Part shown: positions 52,850 through 63,067 of the stretch, piece after piece | How positions within the stretch are numbered: position 1 is the first letter of the stretch | How the letters are laid out: the number at the start of each line of letters is the position of its first letter | Source: Cytobacillus sp. IB215665 | GTDB taxonomy: Bacteria; Bacillota; Bacilli; Bacillales; SM2101 | Length of the DNA: 64,000 nt | Direction of reading: 5' to 3' | Assembly (NCBI RefSeq): GCF_033963835.1 | Contig: NZ_JAXBME010000004.1 | Location: 186,001-250,000, forward strand | Notes under the pieces: model-generated | Database searches by the model: none | Told to the model about the DNA's origin: nothing | What the model saw: the letters and a program-made list of their open reading frames with translations, nothing else | Translations under genes and position numbers: made by a program

Positions 52850-54321
52850 TGGCAAGTGTTGTTGGGTGGCTAAATGATCATATTTGGAGTAATTATCTGA
52901 TTTATTTATGTTTAGGAGCAGGCCTATTCTTTACGATTGCTACGAGATTTCTTCAAATCAGATACTTTAAGGAAATGATTAAATTAATGTTTGAGGGGAA
53001 AAGTTCCAAATCAGGAGTGTCATCCTTCCAAGCGTTAGCATTATCTTTATCTGGGCGCGTAGGTACTGGGAACATTGCTGGTGTTGCTTCTGCGATAGCA
53101 TATGGAGGGCCTGGAGCAGTGTTCTGGATGTGGCTAATTGCCTTTTTAGGTGCAGGCTCTGCTTTCGTAGAATCATCCTTGGGGCAAGTTTTTAAAACAA
53201 AACAAGATGGTGAATATCGTGGTGGGCCAGCGTTCTATATCGAAAAAGGTCTTAAAATAAAATGGTATGCAGTTTTATTTGCGCTTGTTACTGTTATCGC
53301 AACTGGAATGCTTTTACCAGGTGTACAAGCTAACAGTATAGCAGCAGGAATGGACAATGCATTTGGGATAAACCCTACGATTACTGGTGTGTTGTTAGTT
53401 GTATTCCTCGCGTTAATTATTTTCGGTGGAATTAAACGTATTGTCCATGTTGCTCAAGTAGTAGTACCATTTATGGCTATAGGGTATATGTTAGTTTCAA
53501 TGTACATCTTAATTACAAATATCTCACAGGTTCCTGAAGTGTTTAGTCTTATCTTTAGCAGTGCTTTTGGGACAGATGCTACTTTTGGTGGTATTTTAGG
53601 TGCAGCTATTGCATGGGGAGTCAAACGTGGTATTTACTCTAATGAGGCTGGACAAGGTACGGGACCTCATGCAGCAGCAGCAGCTGAAGTTTCACATCCT
53701 GCAAAACAAGGACTTGTTCAAGCGTTCTCAGTATACATTGACACGTTGTTTGTATGCTCAGCAACGGCATTTATGATTATTATTACTGGAATGTATAATG
53801 TTACACCAGAAGGGGAAGCGCCGATTGTCAATAATTTAGCAGATGTAGAACCAGGACCAGTATATACACAACAAGCAATAGAATCACAAATACCTGGCTT
53901 CGGAGCACCGTTTGTTTCGATTTCACTTCTTTTCTTCGCTTTTACAACAATTATGGCATACTATTATATGGCTGAAACAAACCTAGCATATCTTAACCGT
54001 AAAGTGCGACGTGTTTGGTCTGAATATTTATTAAAAGTTGCGTTGTTATTTGTTGTCTTTTATGGAAGTGTAAAAACTGCAGATTTAGCTTGGGGCTTAG
54101 GTGATGTTGGTGTTGGTAGTATGGCATGGTTAAATATAATAGCAATATTACTGTTGACGAAACCAGCGTTAAAAGTACTTAAAGATTATGAAACTCAGAA
54201 AAAAGCAGGTAAGGACCCAGTATTTAACCCTAGCAAGTTAGGTATTGAAGGTGCTGATTTTTGGGAAGAGAAATATAAAAATCACGAAGCTGATGAGTCT
54301 AAATCAACTAAAGCTGTTTAA
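52849..54321 (+). CDS. Alanine/glycine:cation symporter (AGCS family)
   Basis: This 490-residue permease has about 11-12 membrane helices and the AGCS signatures FQALALSLSGRVGTGNIAGVA, GPGAVFWMWLIAFLGAGSAF and RGIYSNEAGQGTGPHAAA. It is expected to import alanine or glycine with sodium. The hydrophilic C-terminus is acidic and lysine-rich. In B. subtilis a sulfate assimilation operon follows pyrE; here this transporter takes that place. AAGGGGG lies 10 bases before the ATG. A terminator and one repeat copy follow. Confidence 0.92.
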   Translation: MASVVGWLNDHIWSNYLIYLCLGAGLFFTIATRFLQIRYFKEMIKLMFEGKSSKSGVSSFQALALSLSGRVGTGNIAGVASAIAYGGPGAVFWMWLIAFLGAGSAFVESSLGQVFKTKQDGEYRGGPAFYIEKGLKIKWYAVLFALVTVIATGMLLPGVQANSIAAGMDNAFGINPTITGVLLVVFLALIIFGGIKRIVHVAQVVVPFMAIGYMLVSMYILITNISQVPEVFSLIFSSAFGTDATFGGILGAAIAWGVKRGIYSNEAGQGTGPHAAAAAEVSHPAKQGLVQAFSVYIDTLFVCSATAFMIIITGMYNVTPEGEAPIVNNLADVEPGPVYTQQAIESQIPGFGAPFVSISLLFFAFTTIMAYYYMAETNLAYLNRKVRRVWSEYLLKVALLFVVFYGSVKTADLAWGLGDVGVGSMAWLNIIAILLLTKPALKVLKDYETQKKAGKDPVFNPSKLGIEGADFWEEKYKNHEADESKSTKAV

Positions 54322-54327
54322 TTGTAA

Positions 54328-54482
54328 AGTTCTTTTCGAAAAATTTGTTGCTACGTTTACTGACAGAATGATGAGTTTTATGATAACTCAATAATTGTAA
54401 AATGTAGCGAAGATGCTACGAACCTAGATGTATACGGGCTTTTATATTAGAACGAAAAGTAACAATCAATGCAAAAGCAGCC
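54328..54482 (+). repeat. Dispersed intergenic repeat, copy between symporter gene and rqcH
   Basis: 155 bp, forward orientation: gttcttttcgaaaaatttgt, tgctacgtttac, core gcgaagatgctacgaacc, then gtatacgggctttta, gaacgaaaagtaacaatcaa and gcaaaagcagcc. It lies before a terminator in the 347-base convergent gap. Confidence 0.82.
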
Positions 54483-54497
54483 AAATGAAAAAGTAGA

Positions 54498-54519
54498 GGG
54501 GGCCTGTGGCCCCCTTTTG
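54498..54519 (+). terminator. Terminator between symporter gene and rqcH
   Basis: GGGGGCC (54498-54504) pairs with GGCCCCC (54508-54514) around a 3-base loop, followed by TTTT. GC-rich and strong. No separate terminator for the converging rqcH gene is evident in the remaining 150 bases. Confidence 0.85.
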
Positions 54520-54668
54520 TTATGGAAAATTATATTATAAGTTTACTATTTTTAAATTGTTTGTTTAGTTCCAATCCTTAACCTTAAAGGGTGGGTAAGT
54601 AAAAACACCTTTGAATGCTATGTATGTTCCAGTGCTTTTCAAAAATGGTAAAGGAACTTAAATATGTC

Positions 54669-56378
54669 TTACTCCCTCATTGATATTAATAGATCTTCAT
54701 CTGGTGTGACAAAGACCGTTTGCTGGTTGTCATAAATAACATAGCCTGGTTTTGAACCATTTGGTTTTTTCACGTTTCGAATTTTTGTATAATCAACGGG
54801 TACTGAACTTGAATGCTTTGCTTTACTAAAATATGCAGCGAGATTAGCTGCTTCTAAAATCGTTTGATCGGAAGGTTGATCATGTCGTATAACGACATGT
54901 GAACCTGGAATATCTTTTGTATGTAGCCATACTTCTTCCTTTCTTGCGACTTTACTCGTTAAATAATCATTTTGTTTATTGTTTTTACCCACAAGTATTT
55001 CTGTCCCGTCACTTGCTTTATAACGTTCAATTTGAGGCTTTTCTAGTTTATTTTTCTTGTGTCCCTTTTGCTTTTTAGATCTGATATATCTTCCTTCAAC
55101 AAGCTCTTCACGGATTTCTTCGATATCGCTAGCGGTTGCAGATTGAATTTGTTGCTTAAGTGTATCGAAATATATAACTTCTTCCTGAGCATGGCTAATT
55201 TGTTCATGAATGAAGGCTATAGATTTTTTCGCTTTTTGATACTTAGTGTAGTAGCTTTGGGCATTATCTGCAGGTGGTTTTCTTGGATCTAAAGGTATTG
55301 TTATAGTAGTTCCATTTTCGTCATAATAGTTCACTACTTCAACTTCGCTATCACCTTGGTTAACCATATATATATTTGCTGTCAACAGCTCACCGAGTAG
55401 TTTATATTGATCAGCATTTTTGGCTTTATTTAATGAGTTAGTTAATTTTTTTATCTTTTTCTCGTTTTTCTTTTTTTCATTATCAATAAAACGTTCTAGG
55501 TCTACTGCTCTTTGCTTGACCCTCTCTCGGTCGGCCTTGCCATAGTAGTATCGATCTAGCAAGGTGCTGAGTGATGAAAAAGTTTTAACCTCTCCCTTTA
55601 TATGGTCTAAAGGGAATAAATAAAAACTCTCTTTCAAAGCATCCCTTGTTATTTGAGGGGAAATATCCATATTTTTCACTTTTTGTATGAGAGTCAAAAA
55701 CGTTTTAGGTAATGAATTTCTGTTTGCAATTCCAGCTTGAAACATGACTTCTTTGGCGAACATGGGAGAAACCCCAGCAAACGTATTAACTAGTTGTTGA
55801 TCAAGTTTACCAGCGTTAAAATCGAGTTTTTTCAATATACGATCTTCAGTTATTGAAAAAGGGTTTTCCTTATCTTGTGACGGCGGTGCTACATACTCAA
55901 ACCCAGGTAAGATTGTTCTGTGACGATTTAAGGCTGGTGTTATATGTTTAATGGAATCAAGAATCACCTGCTCATCTTTGTCAACAAGAATAATGTTACT
56001 ATGCCTTCCCATTAATTCAATAATTAATTGTTTATGAGAAACATCACCTATTTCATCCTTCCCTTTTAACTCAATAATCATAATTCTATCAAGTCCAACC
56101 TGTTGAATGTTTTGGATTATACTACCTTCTATATGCTTTCTTAGCAACATACAAAACATCGGTGGCTCAGGTGGGTTGCTGTATTGCTCTTCTGTCAAAT
56201 GTATTCTCGCGTATGTGGGATGGGCAGAAATTAGTAATTTTTGATTTTTTCCTTGCGAACGAATTTGTAGTATTAATTCATTTTGAAAAGGTTGATAAAT
56301 ACGGCTAATACGGCCATTTAATAATAATTGTTCTAATTCGTTAGTTATCGCATATGTAAACAGACCATCAAAGGACAT
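54669..56378 (-). CDS. rqcH: Ribosome quality control factor RqcH (NFACT family)
   Basis: RqcH binds obstructed 50S subunits with peptidyl-tRNA and recruits tRNA-Ala to add alanine tails that mark the chain for degradation. The 569-residue protein has the NFACT-N domain (MSFDGLFTYAITNEL, PPMFCMLLRKHIEG), with Asp97-Arg98 in GLDRIM, residues known to be needed for tRNA binding. A helix-hairpin-helix, a long coiled coil (about 280-420) and the NFACT-R domain follow. I chose the inner ATG at 56378 after GGGTGA; the outer one at 56384 would touch it. It is the only complete gene on the minus strand. Confidence 0.95.
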   Translation of the reverse strand: MSFDGLFTYAITNELEQLLLNGRISRIYQPFQNELILQIRSQGKNQKLLISAHPTYARIHLTEEQYSNPPEPPMFCMLLRKHIEGSIIQNIQQVGLDRIMIIELKGKDEIGDVSHKQLIIELMGRHSNIILVDKDEQVILDSIKHITPALNRHRTILPGFEYVAPPSQDKENPFSITEDRILKKLDFNAGKLDQQLVNTFAGVSPMFAKEVMFQAGIANRNSLPKTFLTLIQKVKNMDISPQITRDALKESFYLFPLDHIKGEVKTFSSLSTLLDRYYYGKADRERVKQRAVDLERFIDNEKKKNEKKIKKLTNSLNKAKNADQYKLLGELLTANIYMVNQGDSEVEVVNYYDENGTTITIPLDPRKPPADNAQSYYTKYQKAKKSIAFIHEQISHAQEEVIYFDTLKQQIQSATASDIEEIREELVEGRYIRSKKQKGHKKNKLEKPQIERYKASDGTEILVGKNNKQNDYLTSKVARKEEVWLHTKDIPGSHVVIRHDQPSDQTILEAANLAAYFSKAKHSSSVPVDYTKIRNVKKPNGSKPGYVIYDNQQTVFVTPDEDLLISMRE

Positions 56379-56470
56379 TGTCATTCACCCAATTCTATTT
56401 CTAATTTTGTTTTGCGTAATTTCTATTAAAACAAACCCTGTTCATCATTTGAATACTCATTAACATGAAA

Positions 56471-56499
56471 AGTATAGCATTTTTTTGGACAAGTGCGAA
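56471..56499 (-). promoter_or_regulatory. Candidate promoter of rqcH
   Basis: On the minus strand TTCGCA (56499-56494), a 17-base spacer and TATACT (56476-56471) precede rqcH by about 90 bases. The -35 matches four of six consensus positions. Confidence 0.4.
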
Positions 56500-56555
56500 T
56501 AAGCTGTCCTTAGAGATAATTGAAATAACCGTATAGTATAAGGGGTGAAGGTTGG

Positions 56556-59228
56556 ATGAACTGGCATGAAATGCGCTTAGAAGAAGTGGAAAAAGTGATG
56601 AATTCCAACTCTGAAACAGGCTTAACAGAGCAAGAAGTAAACCAACGGCAACAAAAAAGTGGTTTGAATGAATTGGATGAAGCCGAGCGACCTTCTGCTT
56701 TTTTATTGTTTTTAGCACAATTTAAAGATTTTATGGTTTTAATACTTTTGATTGCAACTTTTATTTCTGGATTGTTAGGTGAGTATATTGATGCCATTGC
56801 AATCATTGCTATTGTCTTAATTAATGGGTTTCTTGGTTTTTATCAAGAAAGAAGAGCAGAGAGGTCAATGCAGGCTCTGAAAGAATTAGCAGCCCCCCAA
56901 GTACATGTGTTACGAAATAAACAATGGTTTCGGATTCCATCTAAGGAACTTGTGTCAGGAGATGTAATTCAATTTGTTAGTGGAGATCGGATTGGTGCCG
57001 ATGTGAGGTTATTACAATCTAACAGTCTAGAGATAGAGGAATCTGCTCTAACTGGAGAATCTGTACCAGTTATGAAGGATATAAATCCAATTTTAGGTTC
57101 AAAAACTGCATTAGGTGACAAAAGCAACATGGCATTTATGGGAACGATGGTAACAAGGGGCAGTGGAACCGGGATTGTAATTGGTACTGGAATGAAAACA
57201 GAAATGGGGAAGATTGCCGATTTACTCCAGTCACAAAAAACGCTTGAAACACCATTGCAACGCCGCCTTGAACAATTGGGAAAAATCTTAATTGGTGTTG
57301 CATTAATATTAACTTTTCTTGTTGTAATTGTTGGGGTGCTTCAAGGGCACGATCTATACACTATGTTTTTGGCTGGGGTCTCCTTAGCAGTAGCTGCTAT
57401 ACCAGAAGGACTACCTGCTATAGTAACTGTAGCATTATCTCTTGGGGTTCAAAGGATGATAAAGCAAAAATCAATCGTACGTAAACTACCTGCAATTGAA
57501 ACTTTAGGTTGTGCGTCAGTCATTTGCTCAGACAAAACGGGAACATTAACACAAAATAAAATGACAGTTACCCATATGTGGACAGGTGGGGAAACCTGGA
57601 ATGTAACAGGGACTGGATATGAGCCAAAGGGAAGTTTCTTTGATGGGCGTACAGAGGTAGACCCAACAACTAGCAAATCATTTTATCAACTACTTACTTT
57701 CGGATTATTATGTAATCATGCTCGAATTGTTGAGAAGGATAATCAATTTATTGTTGATGGTGATCCAACTGAAGGTGCTTTAGCTGTTGCTGCTATGAAA
57801 GGGAAACTTTCAAAACACCAACTACAAGAAGAGTTTAAGATAATTAAAGAATTCCCGTTTGATTCTTCTCGGAAAATGATGTCTATGATTGCTAGTGATA
57901 AACAAGGAAAACAATATGTAATTACAAAAGGTGCTCCTGATGTCCTGTTAAAACAATGTGATTCAATTTTGTGGAATGATAAAAAACAGCTACTAAATAA
58001 CAATTATCGTAATGAAGTGGAAAAGTCGATAGCACGTTTAGCCAATCAAGCTTTAAGAACAATTGCGATAGCTTACAAACCAATCTCTTCAAATAAAAAA
58101 ATAAGCACGGACACTGAAGCAGAAAAAGACTTAGTTTTCATAGGGTTACAAGGGATGATTGACCCACCTCGTCCAGAAGTGAAGCAGGCTGTGAAGGAAT
58201 GTCATGAAGCAGGGATAAAAACAATTATGATTACAGGGGATCATGTAAATACTGCACAAGCGATCGCAAAGCAGATTAATATTTTACCTGAACATGGTGT
58301 AGTCCTCGATGGCTCGTCATTATCATCTATGAGTGTTGAGGAATTAGAGGAAATTGTTGATGATGTCTATGTTTTTGCTCGTGTATCACCTGAGCATAAG
58401 CTGAAGATAGTCAAAGCGTTACAACAACAAGGTCACATTGTAGCTATGACGGGTGATGGAGTAAATGATGCACCGGCAATTAAAGCAGCCGATATTGGAA
58501 TATCGATGGGTATTACGGGTACAGATGTGGCTAAAGAATCCTCCTCTTTAGTTCTCGTTGATGATAACTTTGCAACAATTAAAGCAGCGATAAAAGAAGG
58601 AAGAAATATTTATGAAAATATTAGGAAGTTTATACGTTATCTACTTGCTTCCAATGTAGGGGAAATTTTAGTTATGCTTTTTGCTATGATTTTAGCCCTT
58701 CCGCTACCGTTAGTTCCTATACAAATTTTATGGGTTAATTTAGTAACGGACGGCTTACCAGCCATGGCGCTCGGATTAGATCAGCCGGAAGAAAATGTGA
58801 TGAAAAGAAGACCAAGAAGTGCTACTGAAGGTGTCTTTGCAAGAGGTTTAGCATGGAAGGTGATTAGTAGAGGCTTTTTAATTGGGATAGTTACTTTAAT
58901 AGCATTTATTATCACATATTCGCGTAATCCAAATGAATTACAATATGCACAATCAATTGCTTTTGCAACGTTAGTCATGGCACAATTAATTCATGTATTT
59001 GATTGTCGTTCTGAACGATCAATATTTGAACGGAAGCCATTTGAAAACATTTATCTAGTGTTAGCAGTAATATCTTCAGTTTTACTATTAATGGTTGTTA
59101 TATATTTACCATCACTACAAGTTATATTTCACACTTCCTCAATCATGTTAATAGATTGGTTGCTAATTTTAGGATTATCTGCAATTCCAACTTTTTTACT
59201 TGCTACTACACATTTTTCAAGAAAATAA
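56556..59228 (+). CDS. yloB: Calcium-type P-type ATPase YloB
   Basis: This 890-residue P2A-type ATPase is predicted to export Ca2+. It has an N-terminal cation ATPase domain, about ten membrane helices, VAAIPEGLPAIVTV in helix 4, the phosphorylated Asp326 in CSDKTGTLTQNK, KGAPDVLL, and the hinge motif MTGDGVNDAPAIKAADIG. B. subtilis YloB has the same length and is expressed during sporulation. GGGGTGAAGG precedes the ATG. It is divergent from rqcH and ends in a terminator. Confidence 0.95.
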   Translation: MNWHEMRLEEVEKVMNSNSETGLTEQEVNQRQQKSGLNELDEAERPSAFLLFLAQFKDFMVLILLIATFISGLLGEYIDAIAIIAIVLINGFLGFYQERRAERSMQALKELAAPQVHVLRNKQWFRIPSKELVSGDVIQFVSGDRIGADVRLLQSNSLEIEESALTGESVPVMKDINPILGSKTALGDKSNMAFMGTMVTRGSGTGIVIGTGMKTEMGKIADLLQSQKTLETPLQRRLEQLGKILIGVALILTFLVVIVGVLQGHDLYTMFLAGVSLAVAAIPEGLPAIVTVALSLGVQRMIKQKSIVRKLPAIETLGCASVICSDKTGTLTQNKMTVTHMWTGGETWNVTGTGYEPKGSFFDGRTEVDPTTSKSFYQLLTFGLLCNHARIVEKDNQFIVDGDPTEGALAVAAMKGKLSKHQLQEEFKIIKEFPFDSSRKMMSMIASDKQGKQYVITKGAPDVLLKQCDSILWNDKKQLLNNNYRNEVEKSIARLANQALRTIAIAYKPISSNKKISTDTEAEKDLVFIGLQGMIDPPRPEVKQAVKECHEAGIKTIMITGDHVNTAQAIAKQINILPEHGVVLDGSSLSSMSVEELEEIVDDVYVFARVSPEHKLKIVKALQQQGHIVAMTGDGVNDAPAIKAADIGISMGITGTDVAKESSSLVLVDDNFATIKAAIKEGRNIYENIRKFIRYLLASNVGEILVMLFAMILALPLPLVPIQILWVNLVTDGLPAMALGLDQPEENVMKRRPRSATEGVFARGLAWKVISRGFLIGIVTLIAFIITYSRNPNELQYAQSIAFATLVMAQLIHVFDCRSERSIFERKPFENIYLVLAVISSVLLLMVVIYLPSLQVIFHTSSIMLIDWLLILGLSAIPTFLLATTHFSRK

Positions 59229-59253
59229 TTTAATTATATGATATAATACAATT

Positions 59254-59283
59254 GGTAATGGAGTGTACTCTATTACCTTTTTA
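59254..59283 (+). terminator. Terminator after yloB
   Basis: GGTAATGGAGT (59254-59264) pairs with ACTCTATTACC (59267-59277), one G-T pair, and is followed by TTTTTAT. Confidence 0.8.
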
Positions 59284-59384
59284 TCTTAATGCGTGAATTT
59301 ATATGTGTAAAATAGTGGAATAGAGGCTAGCTCTACCATTAAACTTTACTTAGACAAGATCTCTTGAAATGGGTGTGTGTTTAT

Positions 59385-60260
59385 ATGGTATACAGTATGA
59401 CTGGCTTTGGAAGAGCGACAGTTGAGTTGGAGCAATATTCTGTAACTGTTGAAATGAAATCCGTAAATCATCGGTTTAGTGATGTTAGCATTAAAGGACC
59501 AAAATACATATATGCATTAGAAAAAAAAATAAAAAAATTAATTTCTACATATGTAAAACGTGGTCGTATAGAAGTATTTATTACTATAGAAGGTGATGAA
59601 TTAGTAGAGCGGTCGCTTCAAGTTGACTGGCATCTTCTAGATCAATATTACGAAACGATTAAAACTGCAGTAGATAAATATAAGCTTCCAGAGCAAATAA
59701 CGATAAAGCAATTATTTTCACTACATGATGTCGTCATGATTAAAGAAAAAGACGGTGGAAATGAACAAATTGAACACACAGTACTTGAAGCGATTGAGGA
59801 TGCTGTAGTACAGTTGAAAAGAACACGTTATTCTGAAGGACAGCAACTGTTAATTGATATATCAACTCAATTAGAAAATATGCAAAATAGTGTGAATGTC
59901 GTTTCAAAAAGATCAGAAATTGTGTATGATTTATACCGAGAAAAAATAACGAAACGTATTTCTGAATTTTTATCAGGTACAGTCGATGAACAGCGACTAC
60001 TAACTGAAGTTGCTATTTTCGCCGATAAAGCGGATATTAATGAAGAATTAACACGAATTAATAGCCATATTAGCCACTTTTTCGACACGATGCAACATAA
60101 GCAAGAAATTGGCAGGAAACTAGATTTTTTCGTGCAAGAATTAAATCGTGAGATAAATACAATTGGCTCGAAAGCAAATGACGTATTAATTGCTCAGCAT
60201 GTTGTTGAAATGAAAAGCTTTCTGGAAAAAATTAAGGAGCAAGTACAAAATATTGAATAA
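59385..60260 (+). CDS. yloC: YicC-family endoribonuclease YloC
   Basis: This 291-residue protein belongs to the YicC family, members of which are endoribonucleases. The N-terminal domain begins YSMTGFGRATVELEQYSV and contains VEMKSVNHRFSDVSI; the C-terminal DUF1732 domain ends IGSKANDVLIAQHVVEMKS. I chose the ATG at 59385, since MVYSMTGFGR matches the family and gives the B. subtilis length. The ribosome binding site is weak (GGGTGTGTG). It starts the yloC-remA-gmk-rpoZ group. Confidence 0.92.
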   Translation: MVYSMTGFGRATVELEQYSVTVEMKSVNHRFSDVSIKGPKYIYALEKKIKKLISTYVKRGRIEVFITIEGDELVERSLQVDWHLLDQYYETIKTAVDKYKLPEQITIKQLFSLHDVVMIKEKDGGNEQIEHTVLEAIEDAVVQLKRTRYSEGQQLLIDISTQLENMQNSVNVVSKRSEIVYDLYREKITKRISEFLSGTVDEQRLLTEVAIFADKADINEELTRINSHISHFFDTMQHKQEIGRKLDFFVQELNREINTIGSKANDVLIAQHVVEMKSFLEKIKEQVQNIE

Positions 60261-60325
60261 GTTTCAGTGGTTACAGCAGAGCTATGACGGCTAAACTAAT
60301 TAAGTAACATATAGGAGGAACCGTT

Positions 60326-60589
60326 ATGTCTATAAAATTAATTAATATAGGTTTCGGTAACATCGTTTCAGCAAATCGTATCATTTCTATTGTCAGCCCT
60401 GAATCTGCTCCTATAAAAAGGATTATTCAAGAAGCTCGTGATCGTGGAAAGCTTATTGATGCAACTTACGGTAGAAGAACGAGAGCTGTCCTTGTTATGG
60501 ATAGTGAACATGTTATCCTTTCTGCCGTACAGCCTGAAACAGTGGCACAACGTTTAATAAACAAAGATGATTTATCTGATGAAGGGTAG
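60326..60589 (+). CDS. remA: Extracellular matrix regulator RemA
   Basis: RemA is a small DNA-binding protein that activates biofilm matrix and osmoprotection genes in B. subtilis. The 87-residue sequence, with [36 protein letters not shown] and [16 protein letters not shown], is nearly identical to that protein. ATAGGAGG precedes the ATG. It lies between yloC and gmk as in B. subtilis. Confidence 0.95.
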   Translation: MSIKLINIGFGNIVSANRIISIVSPESAPIKRIIQEARDRGKLIDATYGRRTRAVLVMDSEHVILSAVQPETVAQRLINKDDLSDEG

Positions 60590-60598
60590 GGTCAATAA

Positions 60599-61219
<621 letters not shown>

Positions 61220-61223
61220 AAAA

Positions 61224-61418
61224 ATGTTATATCCATCTATTGATTCTTTAATGGGGAAGTTACATTCAAAATATACCCTTGTAACTGTTGCGGCAAAGAG
61301 AGCTCGTGATATGCAAGAAAATAATAATGCAATGCTTGAAAAGACAGTATCAGAGAAATATGTAGGTAAGGCGTTAGAAGAAATAAATGAAGGTATTTTA
61401 ACATATAAGAATAAATAA
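61224..61418 (+). CDS. rpoZ: RNA polymerase omega subunit
   Basis: This 64-residue omega subunit supports assembly of RNA polymerase. [26 protein letters not shown] and [13 protein letters not shown] are the family motifs. I chose the ATG at 61224, with GGAGG 12 bases upstream inside the end of gmk, because the protein then matches the B. subtilis YloH start. A terminator and two repeat copies follow. Confidence 0.95.
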   Translation: MLYPSIDSLMGKLHSKYTLVTVAAKRARDMQENNNAMLEKTVSEKYVGKALEEINEGILTYKNK

Positions 61419-61438
61419 GAAATTTCAAATAGATCAAT

Positions 61439-61467
61439 GACAACCTATATTCTTAGGTTGTTTTTTT
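61439..61467 (+). terminator. Terminator after rpoZ
   Basis: ACAACCTA (61440-61447) pairs with TAGGTTGT (61454-61461), followed by a run of T. Confidence 0.85.
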
Positions 61468-61481
61468 ATCAACAATAGTTT

Positions 61482-61646
61482 TTCATACATTGTTTCTTTT
61501 TATCTTAGCTTTTTTCGCTTTAAGAGCTTAACATGAACATAGCTAACGTTCGTGGCATCTTGTCTTCTGTACAACGATGACTAACATATAAAATCACTTT
61601 TATGATGCCTATTTGGTAACAATAGCAAAAATTCTATGAAAAGAGC
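61482..61646 (-). repeat. Dispersed repeat, pair before coaBC, unit 1
   Basis: Reverse orientation. ttcgctttaagagcttaaca, then aacgttcgtggcatcttgtc, acaacgatgactaacatat, tttggtaacaatagcaaaaa and the right end gaaaagagcc. The left end is eroded (no clear ggctgtt). The central and right parts are nearly identical to unit 2. Confidence 0.85.
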
Positions 61647-61656
61647 CTTTTTAAAT

Positions 61657-61815
61657 GGCTGTTTTCAACATTGATTGTTTTTTCGTATTAAGAGCTTAAT
61701 ACTTATATAGATAGCATTCGTGGCATCTTTTCTATTGTACAACGATGACTAACATATTAAATCACTTTTATGATACCTATTTGGTAACAATAGCAAAAAG
61801 TCTATGAAAAGAGCC
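61657..61815 (-). repeat. Dispersed repeat, pair before coaBC, unit 2
   Basis: 159 bp with both ends intact: ggctgttttcaacattgatt on the left and ctatgaaaagagcc on the right, core agcattcgtggcatcttttc. A 10-base linker separates it from unit 1. The pair fills most of the 443-base gap between rpoZ and coaBC. Confidence 0.88.
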
Positions 61816-61861
61816 TTTTTAAATACAGAAATAGTAATTTCATTTCAAGGTGGCGAGAATT

Positions 61862-63067
61862 ATGTTGTTAAATAAAAATATATTGTTATGTGTGAGTGGA
61901 GGCATTGCTGTGTATAAAGCAGCTGCTTTAGCTAGTAAGCTGACTCAAGCTGAGGCAAATGTAAAAGTTATAATGACAGAATCTGCTTGCGAATTTGTAA
62001 CACCATTGACATTTCAGGCACTTACTAGAAATGACGTATATATTGACACTTTTGATGAAAAAAACCCGTCTAAGATTGCTCATATCGATGTAGCTGATTG
62101 GGCTGATATCGTCTTAATTGCTCCCGCTACGGCAAATGTTATCGGCAAACTTGCGAATGGGATAGCTGATGATATGTTAACTACTACGTTATTAGCAACC
62201 ACTGCTCCCGTGTGGGTTGCTCCAGCTATGAATGTCCATATGTATGATCATCCTGCTGTAATACAAAATATTAGCAAATTAGCAAGCTTTGGATATGAAT
62301 TTATTGAGCCTAGTGAAGGATATTTAGCGTGTGGATACGTTGGTAAAGGAAGGTTAGAAGAACCTGAAAATATTGTTAAACTATTAACTGAACATTTTTC
62401 TAACGGTAAAAAGCCTTTAAAAGGGAAAAAAATGCTTGTGACTGCTGGACCAACACGTGAAAGAATTGACCCGGTACGTTATTTCACAAATTATTCTTCT
62501 GGAAAAATGGGTTATGCAATCGCTGAAGAAGCAGCTCATTTAGGTGCAGACGTCGTTTTAATATCTGGACCTACAAACATTGATCCACCGTTAAATGTTG
62601 AAACCATAAAAGTAGAATCTGCTCAAGATATGTTGAATGAGATACTGAAATTATATGATCAAAGTGATATTGTCGTTAAATGTGCAGCTGTAGCAGATTA
62701 TCGTCCAAAGAATGTGCAGAAGCAGAAAATAAAAAAACAACCTGATGATTACTTTGTTGAAATGGAACGTACAATAGATATTTTAAAAACATTAGGTGAA
62801 AGAAAAGAGCATCAACTTCTAATCGGTTTTGCAGCTGAAACCGATCGTGTTGAAGAGTATGCCCTAGCCAAGATGAAGAAAAAAAATCTAGATATGATCG
62901 TAGCGAATAATGTTGATGATCACGGTGCTGGTTTTGGTGTAGATACGAATATCGTCACAATTTATAAACAAGATCATACGAAAATAGCGCTTCCTTTATT
63001 AACTAAAAAAGAGGTTGCCGAATCTTTATTATTAGAAATAAGAAAAATGGTTGATGTTCATATATGA
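61862..63067 (+). CDS. coaBC: Phosphopantothenoylcysteine decarboxylase / synthase CoaBC
   Basis: This bifunctional 401-residue enzyme makes 4'-phosphopantetheine for coenzyme A. The N-terminal flavin-dependent CoaC part (about residues 1-185) shows VSGGIAVYKAAALAS, PATANVIGKLANGIADDML, APAMNVHMY and GYLACGYVGKGRL with the catalytic cysteine. The CoaB part begins at VTAGPTRERIDPVRYFTN and includes SSGKMGYAIAEEAA and KCAAVADYRPKNV. I chose the ATG at 61862, 8 bases after AAGGTGG. It overlaps priA as ATGA. Confidence 0.95.
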   Translation: MLLNKNILLCVSGGIAVYKAAALASKLTQAEANVKVIMTESACEFVTPLTFQALTRNDVYIDTFDEKNPSKIAHIDVADWADIVLIAPATANVIGKLANGIADDMLTTTLLATTAPVWVAPAMNVHMYDHPAVIQNISKLASFGYEFIEPSEGYLACGYVGKGRLEEPENIVKLLTEHFSNGKKPLKGKKMLVTAGPTRERIDPVRYFTNYSSGKMGYAIAEEAAHLGADVVLISGPTNIDPPLNVETIKVESAQDMLNEILKLYDQSDIVVKCAAVADYRPKNVQKQKIKKQPDDYFVEMERTIDILKTLGERKEHQLLIGFAAETDRVEEYALAKMKKKNLDMIVANNVDDHGAGFGVDTNIVTIYKQDHTKIALPLLTKKEVAESLLLEIRKMVDVHI

